DNA of 64,000 bases from Bradyrhizobium manausense (GCF_018130615.1 NZ_JAFCKB010000006.1:248001-312000), one strand, 5' to 3'. Positions 6,762 through 15,733 are shown, counted from the first letter of the stretch. Notes: a model not told the origin generated them from the sequence alone. Translations and numbers: made by a program.

Positions 6762-8504
6762 TCACCGCAGCGGCTTCTTCAGCAGCGAGAAGCGGTCTGG
6801 ATCGAGCCCCATCGAGGGCTGCAGCATTGGCGTTTCCGCCGGCGCGAGCGTCTTGGTGGGCGGCGCCTGGAACACCGGATCGTTCGGCGCGGAGTCGCGG
6901 TTCGAGGTCGCACCGCGCCAGCGTTCCAGCACCGCGCCGACGAAATGCATGTCATGGCCCGACGTGACGGACGGCACGCTCGAGATGGTGGCCTCGCCGC
7001 GCGGCAGCTGGTGCGGCGGCACCTCCTTGAAGCGCAGACGCGTCGGCAGGGCGACGCCTTCGCCGAACGCCAGGACTTCGCGGGTGCCGAGCGACGGCAC
7101 GAAGGACAAGAGATTGGCGGCCGCGTCCGACACCGCGGCGCGCAGCAGCGCCTGGTCGCGGTCGTTGGCAAGACGCATCGTGAACAGCGTGTTGCACTGG
7201 GAGATGATGGTGGCGTCGAGCTCGGCCGGGCGCTGGGTAATCAGGCCGAGATAGACGCCGTATTTGCGGCCTTCCTTGGCGATGCGCGAGACCGCCTTGC
7301 GGGTCGGGCCGAAGCCGACATTGCGGTCGGCGGAGGCGTAGCGGTGCGCCTCTTCGCAGACGAACAGCAGCGGCGAGACGCCGTCGCTCCACAGACCGAA
7401 ATCGAAGGCCATGCGGCAGAGCACCGAGACGACGGAATCGATGACTTCGGCCGGGAAGCCGGCGAGCTGCATCACCGTCATCGGCTTGCCGTTGGCGGGC
7501 AGGCGGAACAGATGGCTGATCACCTCGGCCATGGTGTCGCCGCCGACATTGGCGTTGTCGAACATGAAGGCGTAACGCGGATCGTTGCGCACGGCTTCGA
7601 TGCGCGAGATCAGCTTGTGATAGATGATGCGCGAGGAGCGGTTTTCCAGCTTGCCCATGCGCTCGTCGATCAGCGACATCAGGTCGACCAGCCGGTACGG
7701 CACCGGCGTGTCGACGGTGTAGCCGACCTGCTTGGGGTCGATGCGCTTCAGACCGATGCGGTCGGCGTTCTGGTACTGGGTATAGACGCCCTTGGCGAGC
7801 GGGATGACTTCCGCAAGGATGTCGAGCTCGTCGGGTACGCCGGCGCGGCCGCCGAACAGGACGTCGACGATTTCCTCGAAATTGAACAGCCAGAACGGCA
7901 GCTTCAGGTTTCGCGGGTTGAGCACCAGCGCGCGATCGCCGAAGCAGCGGCCATATTCGTTGTGTACGTCGAGCAGGAAGATGCGCAGGTTCGGGCGCGC
8001 CTTCAAGATCTCGTTGAGCAGCAGCGACACGCCGGTGGATTTGCCGACACCGGTCGATCCCAGCACCGCAAAGTGTTTCGAGAGCATTTCCTCGACGTCG
8101 ACATAGGCGACGACCGAACGGTCCTGCTGGAGGAAGCCGACATTGATCTGGTCAGAGCCGGTCGGCGCGTAGATCGTGCGCAGCTCCTGGCTCGTGATCA
8201 GGTCGACGGCATCGCCGATGGTCGGGTAGTTGGTGACGCCGCGCTGGAATTTGGCCTTGTCGGCCGCATTGAGGATCTCGCCGAGCAGATCGACCGAGGC
8301 GATCGCGATGTAGTTGTCGTTGCTCGACAAATTCTCGCAGGACACCTCGGTGATCATGGCGACGATGACCGAGCTGGCGCAGCGGATGCTGACGAAACGG
8401 CCGACGGTCGCCCGAACCTCCGAGATCGGCATCTGGCTTTGCGCCAGAAGCCCCACCCGGGCGAGCGATCCGCGTACCGAAATCACGCGTCCAAAAGATG
8501 TCAC
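6762..8504 (-). CDS. HerA-like hexameric ATPase (DUF87)
   Basis: A 580-aa cytoplasmic FtsK/HerA-superfamily ATPase. A small N-terminal beta-barrel HAS-like domain (1-130) precedes the motor domain, with Walker A GSTGVGKST at residues 149-157, IFLLDVHNEYGR just after, Walker B LLFVCEEAHR at about 379-388, and an arginine-finger-rich region (FGPTRKAVSRIAKEGRKYGVYLGLITQRP) characteristic of HerA. The family pumps DNA; archaeal HerA works with NurA nuclease in end resection, and many bacterial ones belong to defence islands. No NurA, SIR2 or other nuclease is adjacent here, so the partner is unknown. The last 60 residues are Pro-rich and probably disordered. Confidence 0.88.
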   Translation of the reverse strand: MTSFGRVISVRGSLARVGLLAQSQMPISEVRATVGRFVSIRCASSVIVAMITEVSCENLSSNDNYIAIASVDLLGEILNAADKAKFQRGVTNYPTIGDAVDLITSQELRTIYAPTGSDQINVGFLQQDRSVVAYVDVEEMLSKHFAVLGSTGVGKSTGVSLLLNEILKARPNLRIFLLDVHNEYGRCFGDRALVLNPRNLKLPFWLFNFEEIVDVLFGGRAGVPDELDILAEVIPLAKGVYTQYQNADRIGLKRIDPKQVGYTVDTPVPYRLVDLMSLIDERMGKLENRSSRIIYHKLISRIEAVRNDPRYAFMFDNANVGGDTMAEVISHLFRLPANGKPMTVMQLAGFPAEVIDSVVSVLCRMAFDFGLWSDGVSPLLFVCEEAHRYASADRNVGFGPTRKAVSRIAKEGRKYGVYLGLITQRPAELDATIISQCNTLFTMRLANDRDQALLRAAVSDAAANLLSFVPSLGTREVLAFGEGVALPTRLRFKEVPPHQLPRGEATISSVPSVTSGHDMHFVGAVLERWRGATSNRDSAPNDPVFQAPPTKTLAPAETPMLQPSMGLDPDRFSLLKKPLR

Positions 8505-8937
8505 GATGGATAAACCTGAGACGACAGAATTGTTTGCCCGACTATGCGCGGCGGTCGCTGGACAAACGGTTAAACGACAGGCGCGGGCGCTTTGTTAAAT
8601 CCGTGACAATTCGGCTGCGAGCTTTGTTCCTAATTCCTGTTCGTGGGTGCAAACGGCTTGAAAATGCTGCCTTTTCTCTCACGCCTCCGGTTCCATTTCG
8701 CTTTAAGGAAGATTTTACCATTCGGGCAGTCCGTCGATCGTTCGGGGGACGGCTGGTCACGTCGGGAGCGCGCCTTCGCCGCGGACCGGCACGTGTTGAT
8801 TTGTTGACGAGACCTAATCATTTGTACATTAGTACAAATGAGCCCGCGGCCCCCGAGTGCCGCCCGGGCGCGCCCGTGAACGTTTGCGCCCCGCGTACGA
8901 TCCCGTGAACAGGATCGCCGTGCCTCTGGAGGACACC
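8505..8937. other. Intergenic region carrying the dioxygenase promoter
   Basis: A 433-base gap between the divergent HerA-like gene and the dioxygenase. Bases 8505-8790 show no convincing gene; a 72-codon minus-strand frame there is basic and lacks family features. The right-hand part holds the promoter/operator block described separately, followed by a leader of roughly 95 bases to the dioxygenase start, with a TCTGGAGGACACC ribosome-binding region before the ATG. Confidence 0.6.
8801..8840 (+). promoter_or_regulatory. Promoter with palindromic operator TTTGTAC-N4-GTACAAA
   Basis: A perfect inverted repeat TTTGTAC-ATTA-GTACAAA at 8821-8838, extended by CA/TG on its flanks. A TTGTTG (8801-8806) 18 bases before TACATT (8825-8830) gives a plausible -35/-10 pair, so the operator covers the -10 element, the arrangement expected for repression. 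The whole 40 bases match 35 of 40 positions of 32527-32566, directly upstream of the TetR gene. The likely regulator is therefore that TetR protein, by inference. Confidence 0.72.
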
Positions 8938-9906
8938 ATGCAGCCTGAACCGATCCTTGATCTCGCCCATCTCGGCCATATGGAGCTGTTGACGCCGAAG
9001 CCCGACGAGAGCCTCAAATTCTTCGTCGACGTCATGGGCATGACGGTGAGCGGGCAGAAGGGCGAGTCGGTCTATCTGCGCGGCTGGGACGATTACGAGC
9101 GCTACTCCCTCAAGCTGACGGCCTCGAACACCTCGGGCATGGAGCACATGGCGCTACGCGCGCGCAGCCAGCAGGCACTGGAGCGCCGCGTCGCCGCGCT
9201 GAAGGGCTCGGGCTTCGACATCGGCTGGATCGACGGCGACATGGGGCAGGGGCCGACGTTCCGCTGCAGGGACCCCGATGGTCACATCGTCGAGCTCTAT
9301 TACGAGACCGAATGGTATCAGGCGCCGCCGGAGCTCAAGCCCGCACTGAAGAACCAGGCACAGCGCTTTCCCGCGCGTGGCGTCAACGTTCGCCGTCTCG
9401 ATCATCTCAACTGTCTCGCCGTCGACATCAAGGCCAACCGCGAGTTCTTCGAGAATTACCTCGGCTGCCGCCTCACCGAGCAGATCGTGCTCAACGACGG
9501 CCGGGAAGCGGCGATGTGGCTGACCATGTCGAACAAGAGCTACGATTTCGCCTATTCGCTCGATCATTCCGGGACGCCCGGCCGCTTCCATCACGTCACC
9601 TACGCGCTCGACAGCCGCGAGGAGATTCTTCGCGCTGCCGACATCTTCCTGGAGAACGGGGTGCACATCGAGACCGGCCCGCACAAGCACGCGATCCAGC
9701 AGACTTTCTTCCTCTATGTCTACGAGCCCGGCGGCAACCGCGTCGAAGTCGCCAATGCCGGTGCGCGGCTGATCCTCGCACCGGACTGGAAGCCGATCGT
9801 GTGGACCGAAGAAGAGCGCAAGAAGGGCCAGGCGTGGGGCCTGAAGACGATCGAGTCCTTCCACACCCACGGCACGCCGCCGGTGGAGATGAAGAAGCAC
9901 GGCTGA
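8938..9906 (+). CDS. Two-domain extradiol (catechol 2,3-) dioxygenase
   Basis: A 322-aa type I extradiol dioxygenase of the VOC superfamily, which opens catecholic rings next to the two hydroxyls using Fe(II) and O2. It has two glyoxalase-like modules: residues about 7-125, catalytically degenerate, and about 155-290, carrying the metal triad, His in RRLDHLNCLAVD, His in RFHHVTYALD and Glu in GGNRVEVANAG. The tyrosine-containing FFLYVYEPGG is also in place, so the enzyme should be active. The ring substrate is not evident from sequence. TGGAGGA precedes the ATG. The palindromic operator upstream ties it to the TetR gene at 32.6 kb and possibly to the lower pathway beside it. Confidence 0.88.
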   Translation: MQPEPILDLAHLGHMELLTPKPDESLKFFVDVMGMTVSGQKGESVYLRGWDDYERYSLKLTASNTSGMEHMALRARSQQALERRVAALKGSGFDIGWIDGDMGQGPTFRCRDPDGHIVELYYETEWYQAPPELKPALKNQAQRFPARGVNVRRLDHLNCLAVDIKANREFFENYLGCRLTEQIVLNDGREAAMWLTMSNKSYDFAYSLDHSGTPGRFHHVTYALDSREEILRAADIFLENGVHIETGPHKHAIQQTFFLYVYEPGGNRVEVANAGARLILAPDWKPIVWTEEERKKGQAWGLKTIESFHTHGTPPVEMKKHG

Positions 9907-9922
9907 GTTGGATCTCATTCAG

Positions 9923-10024
9923 TGTCATTCCGGGGCGACGCGAAGCGGCGAGCCCGGAATCCATGACCCCGGCTGGTGATTATGGATTCCGGGCTCCCTC
10001 GCTACGCTCGGGCCCCGGAACGAC
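9923..10024. repeat. Intergenic palindromic repeat (GTCATTCCGGGGC family)
   Basis: Begins GTCATTCCGGGGC and ends with the complement GCCCCGGAACGAC; inner arms AGCCCGGAATCCAT and ATGGATTCCGGGCT are also complementary around a short loop. A second member of the same family lies at 22551-22644. Both lie between convergent genes, where an RNA hairpin readable from either strand could end transcription from both sides. That role is inference; the repeat structure is direct. Confidence 0.82.
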
Positions 10025-10036
10025 GGAGTGAATCGT

Positions 10037-13000
10037 CTAGTGCACCGACGCCCGTACTCGCGCGATTGTCTCGCGGACGCCGGTCCAGGCTGGCTTGTCG
10101 GGTGCGAACTGCCTGCGCAGGAAGCTGACGAGCTCCTCGACCTGCGCGTCGCTCATGCTATTCCCAAACGCGGGCATGTAGCCGAGATCGCTGGAGGCGG
10201 GATCAGTGATGCCGTGCAGGATTACCTGCACGAGATTGTCCGCTGTTACGCTGTGCAGATTGCTGTTGAGCGCGAGCGAGGGCCGGCTGCCGAACAGCGG
10301 CAGGCCGCCGACCTCGTGGCAGACCGCGCACGCGCCCAGATAAAGCCGCGCGCCGGCGGATGAGGCAACGGTGACTTGCGTTGCGCTCTCAAGCCTTGCG
10401 GCAATTGCGGGCGCATCCGTCGCGGTGTCATTGAACGAGCCGAGATAGACGGCCATCGCACGGATGTCGGGGTCGGGCAGGGCCTTGAGGTCCCTGACAA
10501 CAGGCGCCATCGGGCCGGCGGCGACGCCGTGATGGCGCGAATGGCCGGTACGCAAATAGGCGAACAGTTCGTCCTCGCTCCATGGGATCGGTGTATGCGA
10601 GAGCGAAGTGAGCGGTGGTGCCTCCCAGCCTTCGGCAAGGCCGCCGGCGAGATAAGCCTGGCGCTGCTCGGCGCCAAATGCATTGCGCGGCGAATGGCAG
10701 GCGCTGCAATGGCCAAGGCTCTCGACCAGATAGGCGCCGCGATTCCAGGCCTCGGACTTCGCGGGATCGGGCTTGAACTCCTTGGTGTCGTGAAACAACG
10801 CATTCCAGCCTGCGAGCAGCGGGCGTAGGTTGAATGGGAAAGTAAGCGCATTCGGTGGTGCCGTCGCGCGCACTGCAGGCTGTGCGATCAGGTAAGCGTA
10901 GAGCGCCTGCATGTCGGCATCGCTGGTCTTGGCGAAATGCGTGTAGGGGAAGGCTGGGTAGAGCTGCCGTCCGTCGCGATGCAAGCCGTCGCGCATCGCA
11001 CGCTCGAAGGCCGGATAGGACCAGGCGCCGATGCCGGTCTCGACGTCGGGCGTGATGTTGGTCGAATAGATTGTGCCGAATGGGGTCTCCAGCGCACGGC
11101 CGCCGGCGTTGAGCACGCCATTGAGGCTGGTGTGGCACTCCGCGCAATTGCCGAGCGCGGCAAGCTGCTGACCGCGCGCAATCGTCGCGGCGGAATAGAC
11201 CGATGCATCAGGGCGTGCGATCGGCGCGATGGCGCGGCCGGGCAGGAGCGCCGCGCCGACGCCGATCGCGGCGGTGCAGACGGCCGCGATCGTCGCGACA
11301 ATGCCGGCGCGTCTTGCGAGCGGATTTTCCCAGATACGAGACGGTCTTGGCGCAGCCGGTGCGGGCAAGGCTTGAGGTGCGGGCGATGTCTCACCGCGCA
11401 GGCCCCTCAGGATGCGCTCCGGCGTGAACGGCGGTTCGCGGAAGCGCACGCCGGTTGCATCGAAGATCGCATTGGCAATCGCCGCCGCGCTCGGCACCGA
11501 GGCGGACTCGCCGACGCCGAGCGGTGGCTGATCCTGCCGCGGCAGCATCAACACGTCGATCTTGGGCACATCGGGGAAGGGGATGATGGGATAGGCGCCC
11601 CATTCGCGCGCTGCCACCGCGCCACGCTCGAACGAGACCTCCTCCATCAGCGCCCGGCTGGTGGACTGGATGACGTTGCCGTGGATCTGGTGGCGCACGC
11701 CGTCCGGATTGATCATCAGGCCGGAATCCTGCCCGGCGACGACGCGCGTGACGCTGACGTCGCCGGTGGTCTTGTTCACGGCAACGTCGGCGACCCACGC
11801 GGACCAGGCCGCGCCATAGCCCGGGAATTTGCTGTGGACATAGAGCGCGTAGGCAAAGCCGCGTCCATGCAGGACCTCGCCATATTTCTCCTCGCGGACC
11901 GGCCGCGGCGTCCAGCCGGCGCGCTCGGCCACCGCATTGACGAGATCGACGGCGCGCTGGTCTTTCAGATATCGCAAGCGATATTCGATGGGATCGACGC
12001 CGGCCTCGGTCGCGACCTCGTCGATATAGGATTCATGCGCGAAGGTGTTCGGCAGCGCCGAGACGCCGCGGAACCAGGAGGCGCGCACGATCGGCGCCAT
12101 GTCATGCGCGACGACGCGCATATGGTCGTAGTCATAAGGCGGGATCGCGGTACGGTCGCCCATCTGCAGCACTATGGGCTCGGACGGAATGCGTCCGGTG
12201 AGCAGGAGGGCAAGCGTCGGTGCCGCGTTCGACGGATAGCGTGTGGCGAGGTCGTACCCCGCGATGCCGCCATTGGCGTCGAGCCCGCCGTTGACGTCGA
12301 TCAGCTGCGCGGTGCCCTTCGGCTCCCAGGCGTGCTCCTGCTCGCGCGTCAGTTGCACCCGCACCGGGCGGCCGACCGCGCGTGACAGCAGCAACGCATC
12401 CGCAGTGACGTCGTCGGCACAATTGCGGCCGTAGCAGCCAGCGGCCTCGAGACGGAAGACGTCGACCTCGCTCTCCGACCGCTCGACGAGCAGAGCGAGA
12501 TCGCTGCGCAGCACATGCGGGTTCTGCGTGCCGGACCAGACACGGATATTGCCGTCCTGAAAGTCGGCGACCGCGCAGGACGGGCCGATCGAGGCGTGCA
12601 TCTGGTACGGCCAGACGTAGGTGCGCTGCATCGGCCTGGCCGCGCCTGAGATCGCCGCATCGACGTCGCCCTTGTCGATCAGCGTGCGCGGCGTCGACGG
12701 ATTGGCGCGCAGCGCGGTCTCGACATCGGCGAGATCAGTCAGCGCGGGTGTCGGCTTCCAGCTCACCGCGAGCTGCTCGGCAGCCCGGATCGCATTCTCC
12801 TCGCGCTCGGCGACGACGCCGACGAAATCGCCGATGCGTACGACGGCGACGAGGCCGGGGACGTCGCGCACGGAGGATTCGTCCACCGCGATCAGGCTGG
12901 TGCCGACGAACGGGCCGGCATCGACGCCGGAGTACGGTGGACGCACCACGCGGCCGTGCAGCATGCCGGGTACGCGGACGTCATGCACGAAGGTCGGCTC

Positions 13001-13549
13001 GCCCGTCGCCTTGGCAGGAAGGTCGACGCGCGGCATCGACTGGCCGACGATGGCGTAATCGCCGACGGCCTTGACGGTGACGTCATCGGCAAGTTCGAGG
13101 CGAATGGTCTCGCCGCCGATCAACTCTCCATAGCTGACGCTGCGATTGTGGCCACGCACGAGGCCGTCTTCGATCTTCAGCTCGTCTGCCGGCAGCTCCA
13201 GCCGCTCGGCCGCGCGCGCGATCAAAAAGTGCCGCGCCTGGGCTGCCGCCTTGCGCAGAGGCACGGCGGTGATCTGGATGGTCTCGCTCGCGATCGTCGC
13301 GCCCTGGTTCGGTACAACGGCGGTGTCGCCGAGCACGACCACAACACGGGCAAAGGATACGTCCAGCTCTTCGGCGACGATCTGGCCGAGTGCCGTGCGG
13401 ATGCCGGTGCCGAGATCGACATGGCCGTTATAGGCGGTGACCGAACCGTCGGCGGTGATCCGCACGAAGGTCTCGGACGTGACCTCGTCCACGGTGCGGA
13501 CGACGACGAGCGAGCCCCGCTCTGTTTCGTTCGAGAGAAGGGATGCCAT
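10037..13549 (-). CDS. nicB: Nicotinate dehydrogenase large subunit with fused triple cytochrome c (NicB-like)
   Basis: A 1170-aa fusion, close to the size of Pseudomonas putida NicB. Residues 1 to about 735 form the molybdopterin-binding subunit of the xanthine oxidase family (YNGHVDLGTGIRTALGQIV at the start, GxGE-type GVGESASVPSAAAIANAIF near the end with the catalytic Glu). A membrane-spanning segment follows (IVATIAAVCTAAIGVGAALL). Three haem c motifs come next: CAECH at 802, CSACH at 948, CAVCH at 1074. The enzyme hydroxylates nicotinate at C6 and passes electrons to the respiratory chain through the haems. It overlaps nicA by one base (TGATG). The ATG at 13549 was used rather than an in-frame TTG one codon earlier. 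A related isoquinoline 1-oxidoreductase-type substrate is the alternative; the neighbours favour nicotinate. Confidence 0.86.
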   Translation of the reverse strand: MASLLSNETERGSLVVVRTVDEVTSETFVRITADGSVTAYNGHVDLGTGIRTALGQIVAEELDVSFARVVVVLGDTAVVPNQGATIASETIQITAVPLRKAAAQARHFLIARAAERLELPADELKIEDGLVRGHNRSVSYGELIGGETIRLELADDVTVKAVGDYAIVGQSMPRVDLPAKATGEPTFVHDVRVPGMLHGRVVRPPYSGVDAGPFVGTSLIAVDESSVRDVPGLVAVVRIGDFVGVVAEREENAIRAAEQLAVSWKPTPALTDLADVETALRANPSTPRTLIDKGDVDAAISGAARPMQRTYVWPYQMHASIGPSCAVADFQDGNIRVWSGTQNPHVLRSDLALLVERSESEVDVFRLEAAGCYGRNCADDVTADALLLSRAVGRPVRVQLTREQEHAWEPKGTAQLIDVNGGLDANGGIAGYDLATRYPSNAAPTLALLLTGRIPSEPIVLQMGDRTAIPPYDYDHMRVVAHDMAPIVRASWFRGVSALPNTFAHESYIDEVATEAGVDPIEYRLRYLKDQRAVDLVNAVAERAGWTPRPVREEKYGEVLHGRGFAYALYVHSKFPGYGAAWSAWVADVAVNKTTGDVSVTRVVAGQDSGLMINPDGVRHQIHGNVIQSTSRALMEEVSFERGAVAAREWGAYPIIPFPDVPKIDVLMLPRQDQPPLGVGESASVPSAAAIANAIFDATGVRFREPPFTPERILRGLRGETSPAPQALPAPAAPRPSRIWENPLARRAGIVATIAAVCTAAIGVGAALLPGRAIAPIARPDASVYSAATIARGQQLAALGNCAECHTSLNGVLNAGGRALETPFGTIYSTNITPDVETGIGAWSYPAFERAMRDGLHRDGRQLYPAFPYTHFAKTSDADMQALYAYLIAQPAVRATAPPNALTFPFNLRPLLAGWNALFHDTKEFKPDPAKSEAWNRGAYLVESLGHCSACHSPRNAFGAEQRQAYLAGGLAEGWEAPPLTSLSHTPIPWSEDELFAYLRTGHSRHHGVAAGPMAPVVRDLKALPDPDIRAMAVYLGSFNDTATDAPAIAARLESATQVTVASSAGARLYLGACAVCHEVGGLPLFGSRPSLALNSNLHSVTADNLVQVILHGITDPASSDLGYMPAFGNSMSDAQVEELVSFLRRQFAPDKPAWTGVRETIARVRASVH

Positions 13550-14031
13550 CAATCACCGGCCCCGGCGAGCTGGCCAGAGGCGCGCATCACGGCGCGCAGG
13601 ATTTCGACATGCGTGCCACAGCGGCAGAGATTATAGCGCAGCGCGGCGAGCGCCTCCTGTTCGGTCGGCTGCGGGTTGATCGCAAGCAGCGCCTTGGTGG
13701 TCATGATCATGCCGTTGAGGCAGTAGCCGCATTGCGCGGCCTGCTCGTCGATGAAGGCCTGCTGCACGACATCAGGTTTGTCGATTGTGCCGAGTCCTTC
13801 GAGCGTCACGATGTCGCGGTCAGCGCAACCACCGACCGGAATCACGCAGGAGCGGGCTGCGACGCCGTCAACCAGGACAGTGCAGGTGCCGCACTCACCC
13901 AAGCCGCAACCGTATTTCGGGCCGTTGAGCCCGAGATCATTGCGCAGCACATAGAGCAGCGGCGTCTGGCGCTCTGCCGCGACGTCGTGGATCCTGCCAT
14001 TCACGGTAAGGCGGATCGGTGGCTGCGTCAT
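13549..14031 (-). CDS. nicA: Nicotinate dehydrogenase small (2Fe-2S) subunit (NicA-like)
   Basis: A 160-aa small subunit of a molybdenum hydroxylase. The plant-type cluster motif is GCGLGECGTCTVLVDG near residues 43-58 with a fourth Cys in RSC. The second [2Fe-2S] site in the helical domain shows QCGYCLNG at about 102 and LCRCGTH at about 139. It relays electrons from the Mo site of the large subunit encoded immediately downstream; the TGATG overlap implies translational coupling. No FAD subunit gene is adjacent, as in the P. putida two-subunit enzyme. The start MTQPPIRLTVNG was chosen over an in-frame TTG further upstream because homologous sequence begins there. Confidence 0.87.
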   Translation of the reverse strand: MTQPPIRLTVNGRIHDVAAERQTPLLYVLRNDLGLNGPKYGCGLGECGTCTVLVDGVAARSCVIPVGGCADRDIVTLEGLGTIDKPDVVQQAFIDEQAAQCGYCLNGMIMTTKALLAINPQPTEQEALAALRYNLCRCGTHVEILRAVMRASGQLAGAGD

Positions 14032-14080
14032 CCTCGTTCCCAAACCCTGCGGTCACAAAAATCGTGCGTCGCGACGATAC

Positions 14081-14096
14081 CGTTTGTACACAAACG
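14081..14096. promoter_or_regulatory. Palindromic operator upstream of nicA
   Basis: CGTTTGT-AC-ACAAACG, perfect 7-base arms, 50 bases before the nicA start in the divergent nicA/hnr region. It resembles the palindromes at 14231-14250 and 23929-23944, the three forming a set with (C/A)(G/A)TT(T/C/A)GTA half-sites. A MarR regulator gene lies inside the same cluster and is the most likely binder. Confidence 0.6.
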
Positions 14097-14203
14097 TGCA
14101 AGCGGCCATGCCGCAGTGCAGCGCGACTGCCCGCTTTGTGGACAAAGCCGGCAGGCAAATGAGGTTTTATTCGGCAGGCGTATCTTTTGGCGCTCGGCGC
14201 CGC

Positions 14204-14250
14204 TTGACAGCTATCAGGACCGCGCGCAACATCGTTCGTATACGAATGAT
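14204..14250 (+). promoter_or_regulatory. hnr promoter overlapped by a 20-bp palindromic operator
   Basis: A perfect -35 TTGACA (14204-14209), a 17-base spacer and a weak -10 CAACAT (14227-14232), followed immediately by ATCGTTCGTATACGAATGAT (14231-14250), a palindrome with one mismatched pair. A repressor bound here would block the start region. The position also argues that translation starts at 14276 or 14282, downstream of the palindrome, not at the ATG inside it. Confidence 0.65.
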
Positions 14251-14275
14251 AACCGCAGTGTCTGCCGGCTCTCAC

Positions 14276-15733
14276 ATGGTGATGGAAACAACAAGCGCTG
14301 CCACCGACAAGATCCGCTGCGATGCCTGTCCGGTAATGTGCTACATCAAGCCGGGCGCGGCGGGCGCCTGCGATCGCTACGCCAACCACGACGGCAAGCT
14401 CGTCCGCGTCGATCCCCATGTGATCCTGCAGCGCACCGTCGAGCATGGCGGCAAGCTGGTGCCGTTCAGCCGCACCGAAGAGTGGGACGGCAAGATCGTC
14501 CACGAGCCCTCGACCTTCGTCACCGCGATCGGCGCGGGCACGACCTATCCGGACTACAAGCCGGCGCCTTTCATCGTCTCCTCCGAGGTTGATGGGGTCG
14601 ACATGGTGACCGTCGTCACCGAGGGCATCTTCTCCTATTGCGGCATCAAGGTGAAGATCGACACCGACCGCTATCTCGGGCCCGAAACCGCCACCGTCCG
14701 TGCGCAGGGCGAGGCGGTCGGCCATGTCACCACCAGCGAATACGGATCGCAGATGCTGTCGCTCGGCGGCGTGCATCATCTCACCGGCGGCTCCAAGAAA
14801 GAGGGCCGCGTCACCTGCGACACGCTGATGGACCTCGCCAATTGCAAGGCGGTGGAGCTCACTATCGACGGCGGTGCGAGCGTGGTGGTGCAGGCCGGCC
14901 GGCCGCCGATCGTCAACGGCGTGAAAGAAGTACGCATGCGCGTCGGCTGCGGCTCGGCGACGATCGGTATGTTCGCCAAGCAATGGCACGGCAAGGTCGA
15001 TGAGGTCGTCGTGGTCGACGACCACATCACCGGCGTGCTCTCAGAGCACCAGGCCGGCAAGCTGCTCGATATTGCCGACACCGGCATCAAGATGAAGGGC
15101 CGACGCTCGACGCCCGGCCGCTATTTCCAGGTTGCGGATCCCGGCACGGGCTGGGGCGGCACCAATATCTCCGATCCGCTGGCGATCCTCGGTCCGTTCG
15201 ACGCCAAGGAGGCCAAGCCTGGCCTTTCCATGCTGATGGTCTCCACGACCGGCGAGCATTCGTCCTACTATGTGCTCGACGAGGCCTTGAAGCCGGTCGA
15301 GACTGAGATGCCGGCCGACCTGAAATTCTCGGTCGAGCGCATTCAGGAGAATTGCGAGCCGGCGCTGTGTACGGTGCTGTTCATGGCGGGCGCCGGCGGT
15401 TCCCTACGTGCCGGCGTCACCGACAATCCGGTGCGGCTGACGCGCTCGGTGAAGGATGCCCTGACCCGCGTCACCAGCGGCGGCGCGGCAGTTTATGTCT
15501 GGCCAGGCGGCGGCATCACTTACATGGTCGATGTGACGCAAATGCCGGCGGGCGCATTCGGCTACGTGCCGACGCCGGCGCTGGTCGCACCGATCGAATT
15601 CACGATGAGGCTGACCGACTATGCCGCGCTGGGCGGGCACATGGATTACGTGAAACCGCTTGCGGACGTGCAAGGCGGCGACGACGTCCGTCAGCTGCCC
15701 TGGCAGAACCCGATTCCGGGACCGCGGCCATGA
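14276..15733 (+). CDS. hnr: 6-hydroxynicotinate reductase (Hnr)
   Basis: A 485-aa protein recognised as the 6-hydroxynicotinate reductase family, which reduces 6-hydroxynicotinate to 6-oxo-1,4,5,6-tetrahydronicotinate using reduced ferredoxin in Eubacterium barkeri. A cysteine cluster C15-x2-C18-x3-C22-x9-C32 at the N-terminus suggests an Fe-S centre. A GSATIG segment at 226-231 (Thr229) resembles the Ser/Thr-Ala-Thr flavinylation consensus modified by ApbE-type enzymes. Neighbours fit: nicA/nicB divergent, an ApbE-like UPF0280 gene overlapping its stop by four bases, enamidase and ferredoxin reductase 8 kb downstream. Start MVMETT was chosen because it lies just after the operator; ATG 14282 is equally possible. 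Confidence 0.85.
   Translation: MVMETTSAATDKIRCDACPVMCYIKPGAAGACDRYANHDGKLVRVDPHVILQRTVEHGGKLVPFSRTEEWDGKIVHEPSTFVTAIGAGTTYPDYKPAPFIVSSEVDGVDMVTVVTEGIFSYCGIKVKIDTDRYLGPETATVRAQGEAVGHVTTSEYGSQMLSLGGVHHLTGGSKKEGRVTCDTLMDLANCKAVELTIDGGASVVVQAGRPPIVNGVKEVRMRVGCGSATIGMFAKQWHGKVDEVVVVDDHITGVLSEHQAGKLLDIADTGIKMKGRRSTPGRYFQVADPGTGWGGTNISDPLAILGPFDAKEAKPGLSMLMVSTTGEHSSYYVLDEALKPVETEMPADLKFSVERIQENCEPALCTVLFMAGAGGSLRAGVTDNPVRLTRSVKDALTRVTSGGAAVYVWPGGGITYMVDVTQMPAGAFGYVPTPALVAPIEFTMRLTDYAALGGHMDYVKPLADVQGGDDVRQLPWQNPIPGPRP

Noticed and set aside
6945-8513. Plus-strand 522-codon frame across the HerA-like gene
   Set aside because: Antisense shadow; Asp/Arg/His-rich translation with no motif, while the minus strand has Walker A and B motifs.
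8542-8760. 72-codon minus-strand frame in the dioxygenase upstream gap
   Set aside because: Basic, no motif, no ribosome-binding site; region better explained as promoter DNA.
10937-12385. Plus-strand 482-codon frame across nicB
   Set aside because: Shadow of the molybdenum hydroxylase gene; charged, repetitive, no homology features.
14084-14275. N-terminal extension of hnr to an upstream ATG
   Set aside because: It would place both operators and the TTGACA promoter inside the coding sequence; family similarity begins after 14276.
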